Assembly (NCBI RefSeq): GCF_039941195.1
Contig: NZ_JBDVFA010000035.1
Coordinates: forward strand, 62,001-126,000
Source of the DNA: Aurantibacter_A sp039941195
Lineage (GTDB): Bacteria > Bacteroidota > Bacteroidia > Flavobacteriales > Flavobacteriaceae
Reading direction: 5' to 3'
DNA length: 64,000 bases
Position numbers and translations under genes: made by a program. Under the pieces are notes generated by a model that saw only the letters and a program-made list of their open reading frames with translations, did not search any database and had not been told where the DNA came from. Of this stretch, positions 30,214-39,334 are shown piece by piece (the first letter of the stretch is position 1; each line of letters starts with the position of its first letter).

Positions 30214-31398
30214 ATGTCTGAAATTATTGATAAAGCTGAACAATACGCTAGCAATTTATTATCAAAAGAGCTCGATTCAAAATACTTATATCACAATTTA
30301 AAACATACACAACGTATAGTAAAAAGTACTAAAAAATTAATAGCTGCTAATAATCTTAATGATATTGCAAACGAACATCTATTAATTGCTGCATGGTTTC
30401 ATGACACAGGTTACACCTTGGGACCAAACGAACATGAAGAAAGTAGTTGTAAAATAGCGCATAAATTTCTTGTGGATAATGAATATAATCCCGACGGAAT
30501 AAAAGAGGTTGAGCAAATTATTCGCGCTACAAAACGAAATTACAAACCTCAAACCCTTTCGGAACAAATTATCCGTGATGCCGATTGTTCTCATTTCGGA
30601 CAAAGAAGTTATTTTGAAACAGCAGAATATTTAAGAGAAGAATTATCGCTATTAGGCTTGGCCGAATTTTCGAGTAAAAAATGGCGCGATGTTAATATAG
30701 AAATGTTAGAAAACGAACATTCATTTTACACCGATTATGCCAAAGAGAATTGGGAAGAGACAAAGAAGCAAAACTTAAAAACACTTTTAAAAGAAAGAAA
30801 GGACGAAAAAGCTATTGCCAAAAAAGAACAATTAAAGGCAAAATATAAAAATGAAAGTCCAGACCGTGGAATTCAAACGTTGTTTAGAGTTACACTAAAA
30901 AATCATATTACACTAAGTGATATTGCCGATACAAAAGCCAATATTTTACTCTCGGTAAATGCGATTATAATATCTGTATCATTAGCCAATTTAATTCCGA
31001 AGTTAGATAATCCTTCTAATGCGTATTTAATATATCCTGCGGCAATATTTGTAATATTTAGTGTTGTATCTATGGTAATGGCAGTTTTAGCAACAAGGCC
31101 AAATATTACAAGTGGAAAATTCACAAAAAAAGATGTTGAAGACAAAAAAGTAAATCTACTATTTTTTGGTAATTTTCATAAAATGAGCTTAGCGGAATAT
31201 GAGTGGGCGATTCAAGAATTGGTCAAAGACAAAGAATATATCTACAGCTCTCTTACGAAAGACCTATATTTTCTAGGTTTAGTTTTAAACAGAAAGTACA
31301 AAATTCTACGTTGGACTTATACTGTTTTTATGTTGGGTATAATTATATCGGTACTTGCGTTTGGACTATCATTCTATTATAATGGGGTTCCCAGATAA
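30214..31398 (+). CDS. HD hydrolase fused to a Pycsar-effector-like (PycTM) membrane domain
   Basis: A 394-residue protein from the ATG at 30214 (an earlier in-frame ATG at 30196 adds six residues). The N-terminal HD domain has the full metal set: H31, H63-D64 (WFHDTGY) and D122 (IIRDADCSHFG), so it is probably an active phosphohydrolase. A Lys/Glu-rich linker (about 180-215) leads to a PycTM-like domain beginning ADTKANILLSVNAIIISVSL (about 238-260), with further membrane segments near 272-293 and 366-388. PycTM domains are effectors of Pycsar antiphage systems (family knowledge), but no nucleotide cyclase lies nearby. It may sense or degrade a nucleotide signal at the membrane. Confidence 0.82.
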   Translation: MSEIIDKAEQYASNLLSKELDSKYLYHNLKHTQRIVKSTKKLIAANNLNDIANEHLLIAAWFHDTGYTLGPNEHEESSCKIAHKFLVDNEYNPDGIKEVEQIIRATKRNYKPQTLSEQIIRDADCSHFGQRSYFETAEYLREELSLLGLAEFSSKKWRDVNIEMLENEHSFYTDYAKENWEETKKQNLKTLLKERKDEKAIAKKEQLKAKYKNESPDRGIQTLFRVTLKNHITLSDIADTKANILLSVNAIIISVSLANLIPKLDNPSNAYLIYPAAIFVIFSVVSMVMAVLATRPNITSGKFTKKDVEDKKVNLLFFGNFHKMSLAEYEWAIQELVKDKEYIYSSLTKDLYFLGLVLNRKYKILRWTYTVFMLGIIISVLAFGLSFYYNGVPR

Positions 31399-31422
31399 AA
31401 ATTTCCAATAAAGAGAATTTGC

Positions 31423-33795
31423 TTAAGCTTTCAACTCTTCCATTAAATCGTCGTAGGTATATGTTGTTTCTGATTTTTTGTCCTTTTTGTACAAAATTTC
31501 AGCTCGAATTGCTTTTAATCCAGACACTCCTTGTAAACCTTGTAATTCTACAATCTCAATTTTACCTGTAAAATAACCCTTAGATTTTAAAAACTTAATA
31601 TATCTCAAATACTCAAGTTCATCACTTTTTTGAGAATAAACAATAACCATTTTACCTGTTTGTGTAAGTCTTTCATTAGTACCTTTTATGAAAGATTTAT
31701 CGATACGTTTTTTTATTATTTCATATCTAGCATTATAGGTGCCATCAACATCAAATTGCTTTTCATCCATTCTAAATCGAATAGATAAAGAAGTATTATA
31801 AACTAAAATTAATGAAGCAACATCTAATGGCACAGGTAGGTCTGGCTTTAAACGATAATGCGTGTTTTCCATATCACACATTACTTGTAATTGCCAAAGT
31901 CGTAAATTGTTTAAGTACAAAGGTTCATAACTACGTTCACCTGTAATACTATCACCAATATACATATTATGCTCTACGCCATCAGTTTTATATCTCTCAA
32001 AAAAATGCGGATACATTTCTTGCGCATTACTTTGCTTCTTGTCAATTACAGAAGCTAACTTCTTATTAATAATCATCACACTTTCATCATAGTTTTTTCT
32101 ATGATCATAATATGAATTAGTATCAGCATCAATTTTTTCCTCATAACTCTCTATAAGTTTGGCAATGCTCTTATTCTGAGTTTTAAGGTGATTGAAAACA
32201 GGAATAACTTCCTTGTTTACAAAATCAAATATTGACTGTTCACTATTCGTGTGCAGCGATACTTTAATTTCTTCGAGATGATTACCTACCCTAAAAATTA
32301 ATTCTTCGTAAATAGGTAGTTTGGATTTTTGCCAGCCTTGAGTTAATACGTTACTTATGGTTGATAATTGAATCATCAAATCGCGTTGAATTGCTTCATT
32401 CCGAGCCTTTGAAGAGTCTTTAATATCTATTTGTCCATAAAGTGGGCTAACATCTTTAAAAACTATTTCATTAAATGAAGGTTGTAAACCTAAGTTACTG
32501 TCTTTAATAAACTTTTTAGCCTCTTCTTGAAATTTCCAATAAACAGAAGAATGAACAGAAGTACATTCATTTTGTATTATTGCATCTATCAAGTTTTCTT
32601 CTTCAGCTTTGGCACGAAGAACAGCTGAAATAATATAAGGCATTATTTGATCTAACCGTTGCGCATTTATACTATTAAGTTCTCCTTTATTTGGCGACGT
32701 TATTTCTAAAACTCCTAGAAGATTATTATCACTAGCAATAGGAGCAAAAATGGCACTCTTAAGTCCTTCCTCCTTCAAATTTTTATATAACGAGGGCCCA
32801 TTAGATTCATCATATATTTTATCAACATCTGAAATTGCAAAATACTTATTATCATCTAATAAAGCTTCATAAGATCCATCACATAAAACAGAACGGCACG
32901 AAACAAAATCATGATTTTGTAATAAAACACTTTTAGTATTTTTACCAATTACTTGTTCAAATTGGTTTTCTGATGGGTTATATACCACAAAACTTGCGTT
33001 AACCCCTTTTAAATTAAAAAATGATCGAAATGTTTCTGTAAATTTTTCTAGAATGACATTATCATTCTCAGAACCTTTTGAAATAAGATTAGATTTAATT
33101 TCAGAAATCGAATGTTCGGTAGTAACATCGAACATATTCATAACAATAAATCCCCTTGAAATAAAGCTATTTGGAGGGATTTTCTCTTTCCATAATTCTA
33201 TATCATTATAACTATCTAATAGTTGTTCAATATCGCTCTGAGATAATTTCTTAGCATTTTCAGTGGGTAATATTTCAATAAAATCTGCATTATAAAGAAT
33301 TCTATAATGCTTCATTATACCATTCACATCAGGAATGTCGTAAAAAAAAGGTCTTTTAAAATCAACATTAACCCCATAGTAAAAATTAAGAATTACAGAA
33401 CATGCCAAAACATACATTTCGTCATCAGGTAATTCTCGCATTTTTGGAATAAAGTCTAAACCAGCATCTTTAATTATTTGCTGAAAACGTTCAGAGGAAT
33501 TAAAAACAATATCTTCATAAGGAAGTGATGCTGCTTTAATTTCATTTTTAGTTAATACCTCAGGAAAAGAATCGCGTAACATCAATTGTATTAATTTCTC
33601 ATGCTTTTGCAATAAAGAAATATCTGTAAAGCCTTCTCGCAATTCAGGATAAGGTTCTTGTGCCTTCAAGATAAATCTAGCTCTCTCAGCTAAAAACTCA
33701 TCATCACCTTTAGCCACAACTTCGTAATGCTTCAATAATTTATTGAAACTTACATATTGTTGCAATGGCAATTCTTTGGCATCAATATATCCCAT
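31423..33795 (-). CDS. GAF-domain protein of unknown function
   Basis: A 790-residue soluble protein with no signal peptide. A GAF-type sensor domain is likely at about residues 240-400 (NASFVVYNPSENQFEQVIGK, and FAPIASDNNLLGVLEITSP, the typical last strands of GAF). The N-terminal ~230 residues and the helical C-terminal half (YYDHRKNYDESVMIINKKLA and the region after it) match no family I recognise. No kinase, cyclase, phosphodiesterase or DNA-binding output domain is visible. It is convergent with the HD-PycTM gene (24 bases apart) and divergent from the metallophosphatase at 33999. It could sense a small ligand; the output is unknown. Confidence 0.75.
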   Translation of the reverse strand: MGYIDAKELPLQQYVSFNKLLKHYEVVAKGDDEFLAERARFILKAQEPYPELREGFTDISLLQKHEKLIQLMLRDSFPEVLTKNEIKAASLPYEDIVFNSSERFQQIIKDAGLDFIPKMRELPDDEMYVLACSVILNFYYGVNVDFKRPFFYDIPDVNGIMKHYRILYNADFIEILPTENAKKLSQSDIEQLLDSYNDIELWKEKIPPNSFISRGFIVMNMFDVTTEHSISEIKSNLISKGSENDNVILEKFTETFRSFFNLKGVNASFVVYNPSENQFEQVIGKNTKSVLLQNHDFVSCRSVLCDGSYEALLDDNKYFAISDVDKIYDESNGPSLYKNLKEEGLKSAIFAPIASDNNLLGVLEITSPNKGELNSINAQRLDQIMPYIISAVLRAKAEEENLIDAIIQNECTSVHSSVYWKFQEEAKKFIKDSNLGLQPSFNEIVFKDVSPLYGQIDIKDSSKARNEAIQRDLMIQLSTISNVLTQGWQKSKLPIYEELIFRVGNHLEEIKVSLHTNSEQSIFDFVNKEVIPVFNHLKTQNKSIAKLIESYEEKIDADTNSYYDHRKNYDESVMIINKKLASVIDKKQSNAQEMYPHFFERYKTDGVEHNMYIGDSITGERSYEPLYLNNLRLWQLQVMCDMENTHYRLKPDLPVPLDVASLILVYNTSLSIRFRMDEKQFDVDGTYNARYEIIKKRIDKSFIKGTNERLTQTGKMVIVYSQKSDELEYLRYIKFLKSKGYFTGKIEIVELQGLQGVSGLKAIRAEILYKKDKKSETTYTYDDLMEELKA

Positions 33796-33998
33796 GCTTT
33801 ATTTGACGTTATTATTGCGATAAAATTACAAAAGATTTAACATAAATATGTTAAAGTACGCCTATCTGTAACTTATAACAGGTAATAAGCAATTAAAACA
33901 CTGTTTATTATCCTTATATCAGTTACTTTAAAACATTTAAAAAGACCACAAACAATGCATTTAACCTGTTTTTTCGGATATTTATATAAAAATAATTG

Positions 33999-34895
33999 AT
34001 GTCATCAAATTCGAGGTTAACCCGTGCTTATAATAATGCCAAAACGATACCTTTTGATGATAATTCAAAATTTATACTTTTTAGTGATTGCCACCGTGGT
34101 GACAATAGTTTTGCCGATGAATTCGCCAACAATAGAAACATTTACTACCATGCCCTCAAACATTACTATATAGAGGGATTTCAATATTTTGAATTAGGTG
34201 ACGGCGACGAGTTATGGGAAAATTTAAGCTTTGAATCTATTTTTGAAGCCCATAAGAATGTGTACAAATTGCTAAAACAATTTCATTTAGAAAACAGATT
34301 GCATATGATTTGGGGCAACCATGATATGGTGTACAAAGACCCTAATTATGTTAAAAAAAATCTATCGAGCTATTTTGAACCAATAGATGAGAAAGACAAA
34401 GAGCTGTTTGAAGGTATAACATACAATGAGGCAATTTTACTAAAGCATTCCGAAAACAATCAGGAGATTTTTCTAACCCATGGTCATCAAGCAGATTGGT
34501 GGAATTATACATTTTGGCGATGGGGCAGATTTTTAGTACGTGTCTTATGGAAGCCTTTGCAAGTTTGGGGAATAGCAGATCCTACTAGTCCGGCCAAAAA
34601 TTATACCGAACTTAGAAAAGTAGAACGTCGCCTAAAAAAATGGATTTTAGCAAATAATTTATTACTTACAGTTGTAGGTCACACCCATAGACCTAGATTT
34701 CCAGAACCGGGACAAATACCACTTTTTAACGATGGTAGTTGTGTACATCCTAGAAGCATTACTGGCATTGAAATTGAAAACGGACAAATCTCATTAATAA
34801 AATGGCAAATAGCCTCAACCGAAGATGGCACTCTTAAAATTATACGAATTTTACTAGAAGGTCCTCAGAAATTAAAAGATTATATAAACAGTTAA
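33999..34895 (+). CDS. Calcineurin-like metallophosphatase
   Basis: A 298-residue cytosolic metallophosphoesterase. The metal-ligand motifs appear in order: D30-x-H32 (FSDCHRGD), GDGDELW, WGNHDMVY, THGHQADWW and VVGHTHRPRF, which together form a complete dinuclear site. The ATG at 33999 was preferred to the TTG three bases upstream. The layout recalls UDP-2,3-diacylglucosamine hydrolase and related phosphatases, but it is longer than LpxH and lacks clear lipid-binding features, so the substrate is left open. It is divergent from the GAF-domain gene and convergent with tonB. Confidence 0.85.
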   Translation: MSSNSRLTRAYNNAKTIPFDDNSKFILFSDCHRGDNSFADEFANNRNIYYHALKHYYIEGFQYFELGDGDELWENLSFESIFEAHKNVYKLLKQFHLENRLHMIWGNHDMVYKDPNYVKKNLSSYFEPIDEKDKELFEGITYNEAILLKHSENNQEIFLTHGHQADWWNYTFWRWGRFLVRVLWKPLQVWGIADPTSPAKNYTELRKVERRLKKWILANNLLLTVVGHTHRPRFPEPGQIPLFNDGSCVHPRSITGIEIENGQISLIKWQIASTEDGTLKIIRILLEGPQKLKDYINS

Positions 34896-34908
34896 AATCA
34901 TATCGCTA

Positions 34909-34929
34909 CTTAGGAAATAAATTCCTAAG
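34909..34929. terminator. Hairpin between convergent metallophosphatase and tonB genes
   Basis: An 8-bp perfect stem CTTAGGAA / TTCCTAAG with a 5-base loop. There is no good T run on either side, so termination is uncertain; its position between two convergent genes is the main support. Confidence 0.35.
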
Positions 34930-34984
34930 CTAATAACTAGTAGTCGCGTTGTAAACAAAAAATAATCTTCATCCCAAAACGGAT

Positions 34985-35710
34985 TTATAACTCCAATTTA
35001 AAAGTGATTGGAATACTATAAGGTACATTCACCGCTTTACCACGTTGACCTCCAGGTGTCATCTTTGGTAAGGCAACTATAATTCTTCTTGCCTCGTTTT
35101 CCAAATTTTGATCTGGACCTCTTGTTTGTATTCTTGTTATATTTCCTTTGGAATCAATAACAAAATGCACATAAACACGACCCTGAATATTCAAATCCAT
35201 TGCAACACTAGGATACTTAAACTCCTTTCTAACATGTTCTTGTATTTTTTCTTGAAAACATTTTCTACGTTCCGCATTACTCGTTAAATGATTGCATCCT
35301 GGATAAATTGGCACATTTTCAATAACTGAAAAGGGCACGGAAATTTCTTCCTCTACCTCCTCTACTGCTACCTCATCCACTTCTATAACCGCATGCACTT
35401 CAGTATCTTGATTTATTTCGGTACTTTCAATGATGGTTTCTTCAATTTCATCAGAATCCTCTACAATCTCAATTATCTCGGGTGCTGCCGGAGGAGCTGG
35501 GGGAGGAGGCATTTTTAAGGTTTCAGTTATTGGCACTTCTTCTTTTAATTCATCAACAACATTTAAATGTTCTTCAAATGTGTCAATTTTGTCATAAGTC
35601 TTGTACTCTAAAGCTTGCCATGTTGTAAAAAGTACAAGCGCTAGCCCAATTACAAAAAAAAGGTTACTATCTCGGTTTAAGTCTGCATTAGGATTCTTTT
35701 TTAGTTCCAT
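34985..35710 (-). CDS. tonB: Energy transducer TonB
   Basis: A 241-residue TonB-family protein linking the inner-membrane proton motive force to TonB-dependent outer-membrane transporters such as the SusC here. It has one membrane segment (FFVIGLALVLFTTW, about residues 18-31), a Pro-rich stretch (MPPPPAPPAAPEI) followed by a long acidic region that spans the periplasm, and a C-terminal TonB domain with LNIQGRVYVHFVIDSKGNI. No exbB or exbD is adjacent, so it draws on ExbBD encoded elsewhere. Several TonB paralogues are usual in this phylum; which transporters it serves cannot be read from the sequence. Confidence 0.92.
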   Translation of the reverse strand: MELKKNPNADLNRDSNLFFVIGLALVLFTTWQALEYKTYDKIDTFEEHLNVVDELKEEVPITETLKMPPPPAPPAAPEIIEIVEDSDEIEETIIESTEINQDTEVHAVIEVDEVAVEEVEEEISVPFSVIENVPIYPGCNHLTSNAERRKCFQEKIQEHVRKEFKYPSVAMDLNIQGRVYVHFVIDSKGNITRIQTRGPDQNLENEARRIIVALPKMTPGGQRGKAVNVPYSIPITFKLEL

Positions 35711-35909
35711 GATAATTAAATTTAATCACCTGAAATTAAAATAGTTACACCAGAATAAATATGATAATTATCAGTTTAGAGCTAAATCTTCTCATGCTAT
35801 CCATTTTTTATAGTAAAACTGATTTTTTGCAGTATTAGCTCCACTAATAACATCGATTGTATAACCTATTATAATACAATGTCTACAGTTTCATGAACTC
35901 AGAAATCAT

Positions 35910-35917
35910 TATTTTTG
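35910..35917 (+). promoter_or_regulatory. Bacteroidota-type -7 promoter element before the coiled-coil lipoprotein
   Basis: TATTTTTG is an exact match to the TAnnTTTG -7 consensus, 31 bases before the ATG at 35949. A weak upstream TTTC occurs at about 35889. Confidence 0.45.
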
Positions 35918-35948
35918 AAGCACACTAACACATATAACTATTCACAAA

Positions 35949-36599
35949 ATGCTAAAAAAGACGTTTGCCATTACACTAATTTCCTTGCTATTTGTTTCCT
36001 GTTGGAAGAATAAAAGTCCTGAAGATTTAATACGTTTAAAGGATAAATTTAAATCATCAGTATCATCTTTTGAAAAAAAGAAAGAAACTGCTAATAAAAA
36101 TGTAAACAAAGGTTTAGAGACTCTTAATGCACTTAAAACTGCACTAGAAGACACCAAAAATGAAGATAAAGAATTTGCAAAAGTTTATGGCGATTGGGAA
36201 AAGGTTAATAAACGCGTAGAAAACCTTAATAAGGAATACGAGGACCTTAAGGAGCATGCATCAAACTTATTTTCAGCAATGGATACACAAACCAACAGCC
36301 TTAGTGATGAAAAAAGTAAAAAAACTTTATTAGCGGCAATTGAAAAAGCACGAACTAAATACAATGGTACACTTACAAATACATCTAAAGCAATTGACAA
36401 ATTACGCTTATTACATGGTGATGCAGTCGAAGTAGTTAAAGCTCTTGAGGTTGCAGCTGCCTTAAATTCTTTTGATAATATAAATGATCAGATGAAAAGT
36501 ATTGAAGGCCGTGTAGATGGCATCATGCAAGAATTAAATTTTGCAGTTGTAGAAAGTAAAAAATTATACGAAAAGAAAATTACCGAATTAGGAGAGTAA
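35949..36599 (+). CDS. Coiled-coil hypothetical lipoprotein
   Basis: A 216-residue predicted lipoprotein (signal peptide ending LLFVSC, then WKNKSPED). The mature part is almost entirely helical, rich in Lys, Glu and Ala, and has heptad-like coiled-coil character through about residue 130 (for example KRVENLNKEYEDLKEHASN). A second helical block (AIEKARTKYNGTLTNTSKAI) follows. No enzyme motif is present and I do not recognise a family. It is a single gene with its own candidate promoter and a terminator, beside tonB. A structural or scaffolding role in the periplasm is possible but unproven. Confidence 0.75.
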   Translation: MLKKTFAITLISLLFVSCWKNKSPEDLIRLKDKFKSSVSSFEKKKETANKNVNKGLETLNALKTALEDTKNEDKEFAKVYGDWEKVNKRVENLNKEYEDLKEHASNLFSAMDTQTNSLSDEKSKKTLLAAIEKARTKYNGTLTNTSKAIDKLRLLHGDAVEVVKALEVAAALNSFDNINDQMKSIEGRVDGIMQELNFAVVESKKLYEKKITELGE

Positions 36600-36618
36600 A
36601 ATTTACATTCTACGTTAT

Positions 36619-36656
36619 AAAAAAAGGGAAGAGATGTAAGTTTCTTCCCCTTTTAA
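36619..36656. terminator. Bidirectional terminator between convergent genes
   Basis: An 11-12 bp stem pairs AAAAAGGGAAGA (36621-36632) with TCTTCCCCTTTT (36643-36654), with one mismatch, a 10-base loop and flanking A and T runs. It serves the coiled-coil lipoprotein and the oxidoreductase genes, which converge here. Confidence 0.65.
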
Positions 36657-36674
36657 CTATAAAACACCAATTAT

Positions 36675-38012
36675 TTATACATTTTCTGGCACCTCAAAAC
36701 CTGGACGGTAATTACGTCTCAACATTTTGTCCGCTTCCGAATCACCAACAAAAGATTCTGATTTAGGGTTGAAAGTAAGTACACGATCTAAGCGATAAGC
36801 AATGTTACCTAAATGTGCTAAACCAGATGAGAGATGTGCTGTTTCAACAGGACCGTTCAAAATAGAAGAATCCCGTTTTCTAACGGCCTCAATAAAATTA
36901 GCAAAATGCCCATCTGTACCGCCATCTCCACGATCCATTCCTGTTCCTGAAGGACCTCCATCTTCACCAGATTTACCGGGAGTACGATCTTTACCTAAGT
37001 AAGTTTTATACTTATCGTAACCATCTACTACAAGAATACCCTTATCCCCGTAGAAAATGTTACCAACAGTAGCACCGTCTTCAGTATTAGTACACCAAGG
37101 ACGGACTTCAAACTGTATAATTTTTCTTTCTTCTGGATAGTTATATACAGAAGTTAACACCTCAGGAACCTCTTTACAATCATCCCATAAGAATTTACCT
37201 CCCATAGAAGTAATTTTTGTTGGGAGTCCGACATCCAAGCCCCACATGCACAAATCTGTTTCATGTATACCCTGATTTCCAACATCACCATTTCCATAAT
37301 CCCAATGCCAATGCCAATTATAGTGAACTAAATTTTTTGTAAAAGGACGTTTTTGAGCTGGACCAGTCCATAAGTCATAATCAACACCTTTAGGTACAGG
37401 GGAAAATCCTTGATCACCGATATCGCCTCTCCAACGAAAAACGAGACCACGAGCCATATAAACTCTTCCGATATATCCATCACGCATCAATTCTATTGCC
37501 TCATTAACAGCAGGTGAACTTCTAAGTTGCACCCCATGCTGAACAATACGATTGTATTTATGTGCGGCCTCGACCATTTTGCGACCTTCCCATATATTAT
37601 GAGAACCTGGTTTTTCTACGTAAACATCTTTTCCTGCCTGACATGCCCATATTACAGATAGTGCATGCCAATGATTTGGCGTTGCCACACTAATAACATC
37701 AATGTCTTTGTTATCCATGATTTTACGAAGATCCTGTTCTAAAGACACGTCTTTATTGTAGGTTTCTTTGAATGATTTTTGACGTTCTCTTAGCAAATTC
37801 ATATCTGGGTCACACAAATGTGTAATCCGAACATTATCTTGAGCCATAAAACTTTTAATATGACTTTTACCACGACCATTAACACCCAAAACTGCGGCAT
37901 TAATCCTGTCATTTGCACCAAAAACACTTGCTGAAATAATCGTCGGCGCAGTAATTACTGCAGAACTAGCAACAGCGGTTTTTTTTATAAAAGACCTCCT
38001 AGTTGATTTCAT
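36675..38012 (-). CDS. Tat-exported Gfo/Idh/MocA-family oxidoreductase
   Basis: From the ATG at 38012 the protein is 445 residues. It begins MKSTRRSFIKKTAVASSAVI, a twin-arginine signal (RRSFIKK), so it folds in the cytoplasm with its cofactor before export. The Rossmann domain (NAAVLGVNGRGKSHIKSF) and VEKPGSHNIWEGRKMVEAA identify the Gfo/Idh/MocA family. These NAD(P)-dependent sugar or polyol oxidoreductases typically act on carbohydrates. The C-terminal catalytic domain has NYNWHWHWDYGNGDVGNQG-like repeats of aromatic residues. The substrate is unknown. A perfect LacI-type palindrome lies 112 bases upstream, which suggests control by a sugar-responsive repressor. Confidence 0.9.
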   Translation of the reverse strand: MKSTRRSFIKKTAVASSAVITAPTIISASVFGANDRINAAVLGVNGRGKSHIKSFMAQDNVRITHLCDPDMNLLRERQKSFKETYNKDVSLEQDLRKIMDNKDIDVISVATPNHWHALSVIWACQAGKDVYVEKPGSHNIWEGRKMVEAAHKYNRIVQHGVQLRSSPAVNEAIELMRDGYIGRVYMARGLVFRWRGDIGDQGFSPVPKGVDYDLWTGPAQKRPFTKNLVHYNWHWHWDYGNGDVGNQGIHETDLCMWGLDVGLPTKITSMGGKFLWDDCKEVPEVLTSVYNYPEERKIIQFEVRPWCTNTEDGATVGNIFYGDKGILVVDGYDKYKTYLGKDRTPGKSGEDGGPSGTGMDRGDGGTDGHFANFIEAVRKRDSSILNGPVETAHLSSGLAHLGNIAYRLDRVLTFNPKSESFVGDSEADKMLRRNYRPGFEVPENV

Positions 38013-38123
38013 TTTTATTGGTTTTAAATTATACAAAATAGCTACAATCGAAATAAATATTTCAATAAAAAAAGACTCCTCATTTAGATTATAACAGTAG
38101 AAAGTTACTACAAAAATTTATTT

Positions 38124-38137
38124 CGTTAACGTTAACG
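38124..38137. promoter_or_regulatory. Perfect LacI-type palindrome upstream of the oxidoreductase
   Basis: CGTTAACGTTAACG is a perfect 14-bp palindrome with the central CG typical of LacI-family operators. It lies 112 bases upstream of the oxidoreductase start and 127 bases before the aquaporin pseudogene, so it could have controlled both. Confidence 0.6.
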
Positions 38138-38263
38138 GTACTTTTTTTTTGTTAAAAATTAATATACCATACAAGGCATTCTATCTTTCTCCTCAAAATA
38201 TTACATGACTGACGCTTATATTTTTTTAAAAGAATCCTAAAATTATCTCACATAAATCAATAA

Positions 38264-38641
38264 CAAAGCGATTGTAAAAGTACAATACTAGCAGCAGGAT
38301 TTCCAGAATTAGAAATTGGAATTGTTGGAGTAACATTAGCTTTTCGACTTACCATGGTTATCATCGTCTATGCTATTCGTCACATAACTGGATGCTATAT
38401 CTAAAGTACTGTGGATGAGTGAAAGATTCAATGCAAAAGATTTAATACCCTCTATTTTTCATAAGTATTGAGTGGCATAGTCAGAGCTGTGATGCTATAT
38501 CAAATAGCTACAAACCTTGCGAACTTTGAAGTAGGTGGTTGAGCAATGGCTCAATTATGGTTATTTTGGGTATCACCTATTGTAGGGGCTATACTGGCTG
38601 GCAATAACTACAAATATCTATCACCCGAAATCCAAAATTAA
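38264..38641 (+). pseudogene. Decayed aquaporin (AqpZ/MIP family) gene
   Basis: Three-frame translation of this otherwise empty stretch recovers ordered pieces of an aquaporin Z: CKSTILAAGFPELEIGIVG and TLAFRLTMVIIVYAIRHITGC (38273-38396), then LWMSERFNAKDLIP (from about 38409), GIVRAVMLYQIA plus FEVGG, and finally AMAQLWLFWVSPIVGAILAG through YKYLSPEIQN with a stop at 38641. Stops and frame changes separate the pieces. The first NPA pore motif is missing after ITGC, and about 90 residues that would carry the second NPA motif are lost before AMAQLW. A terminator hairpin remains at 38663. The gene cannot encode a working channel. The start is uncertain because the N-terminal end is not recognisable. 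Confidence 0.8.
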
Positions 38642-38662
38642 TAAACCAAACTTTTTATCAAT

Positions 38663-38690
38663 AAAAAGACCTCATTCGAGGTCTTTTTTT
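38663..38690 (+). terminator. Intrinsic terminator after the aquaporin pseudogene
   Basis: An 11-bp perfect stem AAAAAGACCTC / GAGGTCTTTTT with a 4-base loop and a 7-base T run. It remains intact although the gene it served has decayed. Confidence 0.85.
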
Positions 38691-38769
38691 ATGTTTAAAA
38701 AATCTTTATAGTAATAATAATAAACTACAAAATAGTATATTTAAAAACACATTAATTTAAATTGTAAAT

Positions 38770-39231
38770 ATGAAGAGTCCTTCAGAAAGAATAAAAGATT
38801 TAGGTCTAATATTGCCCCCAGCACCACCCCCAGCAGGACTGTACAAACCAGTTCTTGTGGTTGATAAATTTTTATACATATCAGGTCAAGGGCCTATGAA
38901 ATCAGATGGCACATTAATGGTTGGAAGAGCTGGTGATGATATGGATATTGAACAAGCTAAATTAGGTGCGAGACAAGTTGGACTTACCATGTTAGCTACA
39001 ATTGAAGCGCATTTTGGGAGTGTTGATAAAATAAAACGTATCGTAAAAACTTTAGGCATGGTAAATTCTACTCCAGATTTTGGAGATCAACCTTTAGTAA
39101 TTAATGGTTTTAGTGAATTAATGTCAGATGTATTTGGTGCTGATAATGGTGTTGGAGTACGCAGCGCAGTAGGAATGATTCTTCCCGGAGGTATTCCAGT
39201 TGAAGTTGAGGCTATGTTTGAATTGAATTAA
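38770..39231 (+). CDS. Rid-family (YjgF/RidA-like) protein
   Basis: A 153-residue Rid-superfamily protein. The start PSERIKDLGLILPPAPPPAGLYKP and the core FLYISGQGPMKSDG match the group of Rid proteins that is longer than archetypal RidA and starts ERLxxLGxxLPxxPxP. GVGVRSAVGMILPGGIPVEVEAMFEL is the conserved C-terminal block holding the arginine that binds the carboxylate of the imine substrate in active Rid proteins. The role is probably deamination of reactive enamine or imine intermediates, or a related trimeric ligand-binding function. It stands alone with no obvious operon partner, so the substrate is unknown. Confidence 0.85.
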   Translation: MKSPSERIKDLGLILPPAPPPAGLYKPVLVVDKFLYISGQGPMKSDGTLMVGRAGDDMDIEQAKLGARQVGLTMLATIEAHFGSVDKIKRIVKTLGMVNSTPDFGDQPLVINGFSELMSDVFGADNGVGVRSAVGMILPGGIPVEVEAMFELN

Positions 39232-39334
39232 CACCCTAACTAAAACATAACTTCTAAAGATTTCCATTTAAATTAACATACAACACACAAATAAAAATAA
39301 CCCTTAATCGTTATTTTAATAAACATCTTGATTT

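Noticed and set aside
30214..33795. Complete Pycsar antiphage system
   Set aside because: The membrane domain matches the effector type, but no uridylate or cytidylate cyclase lies on either side; neighbours are a GAF protein and an envelope lipoprotein.
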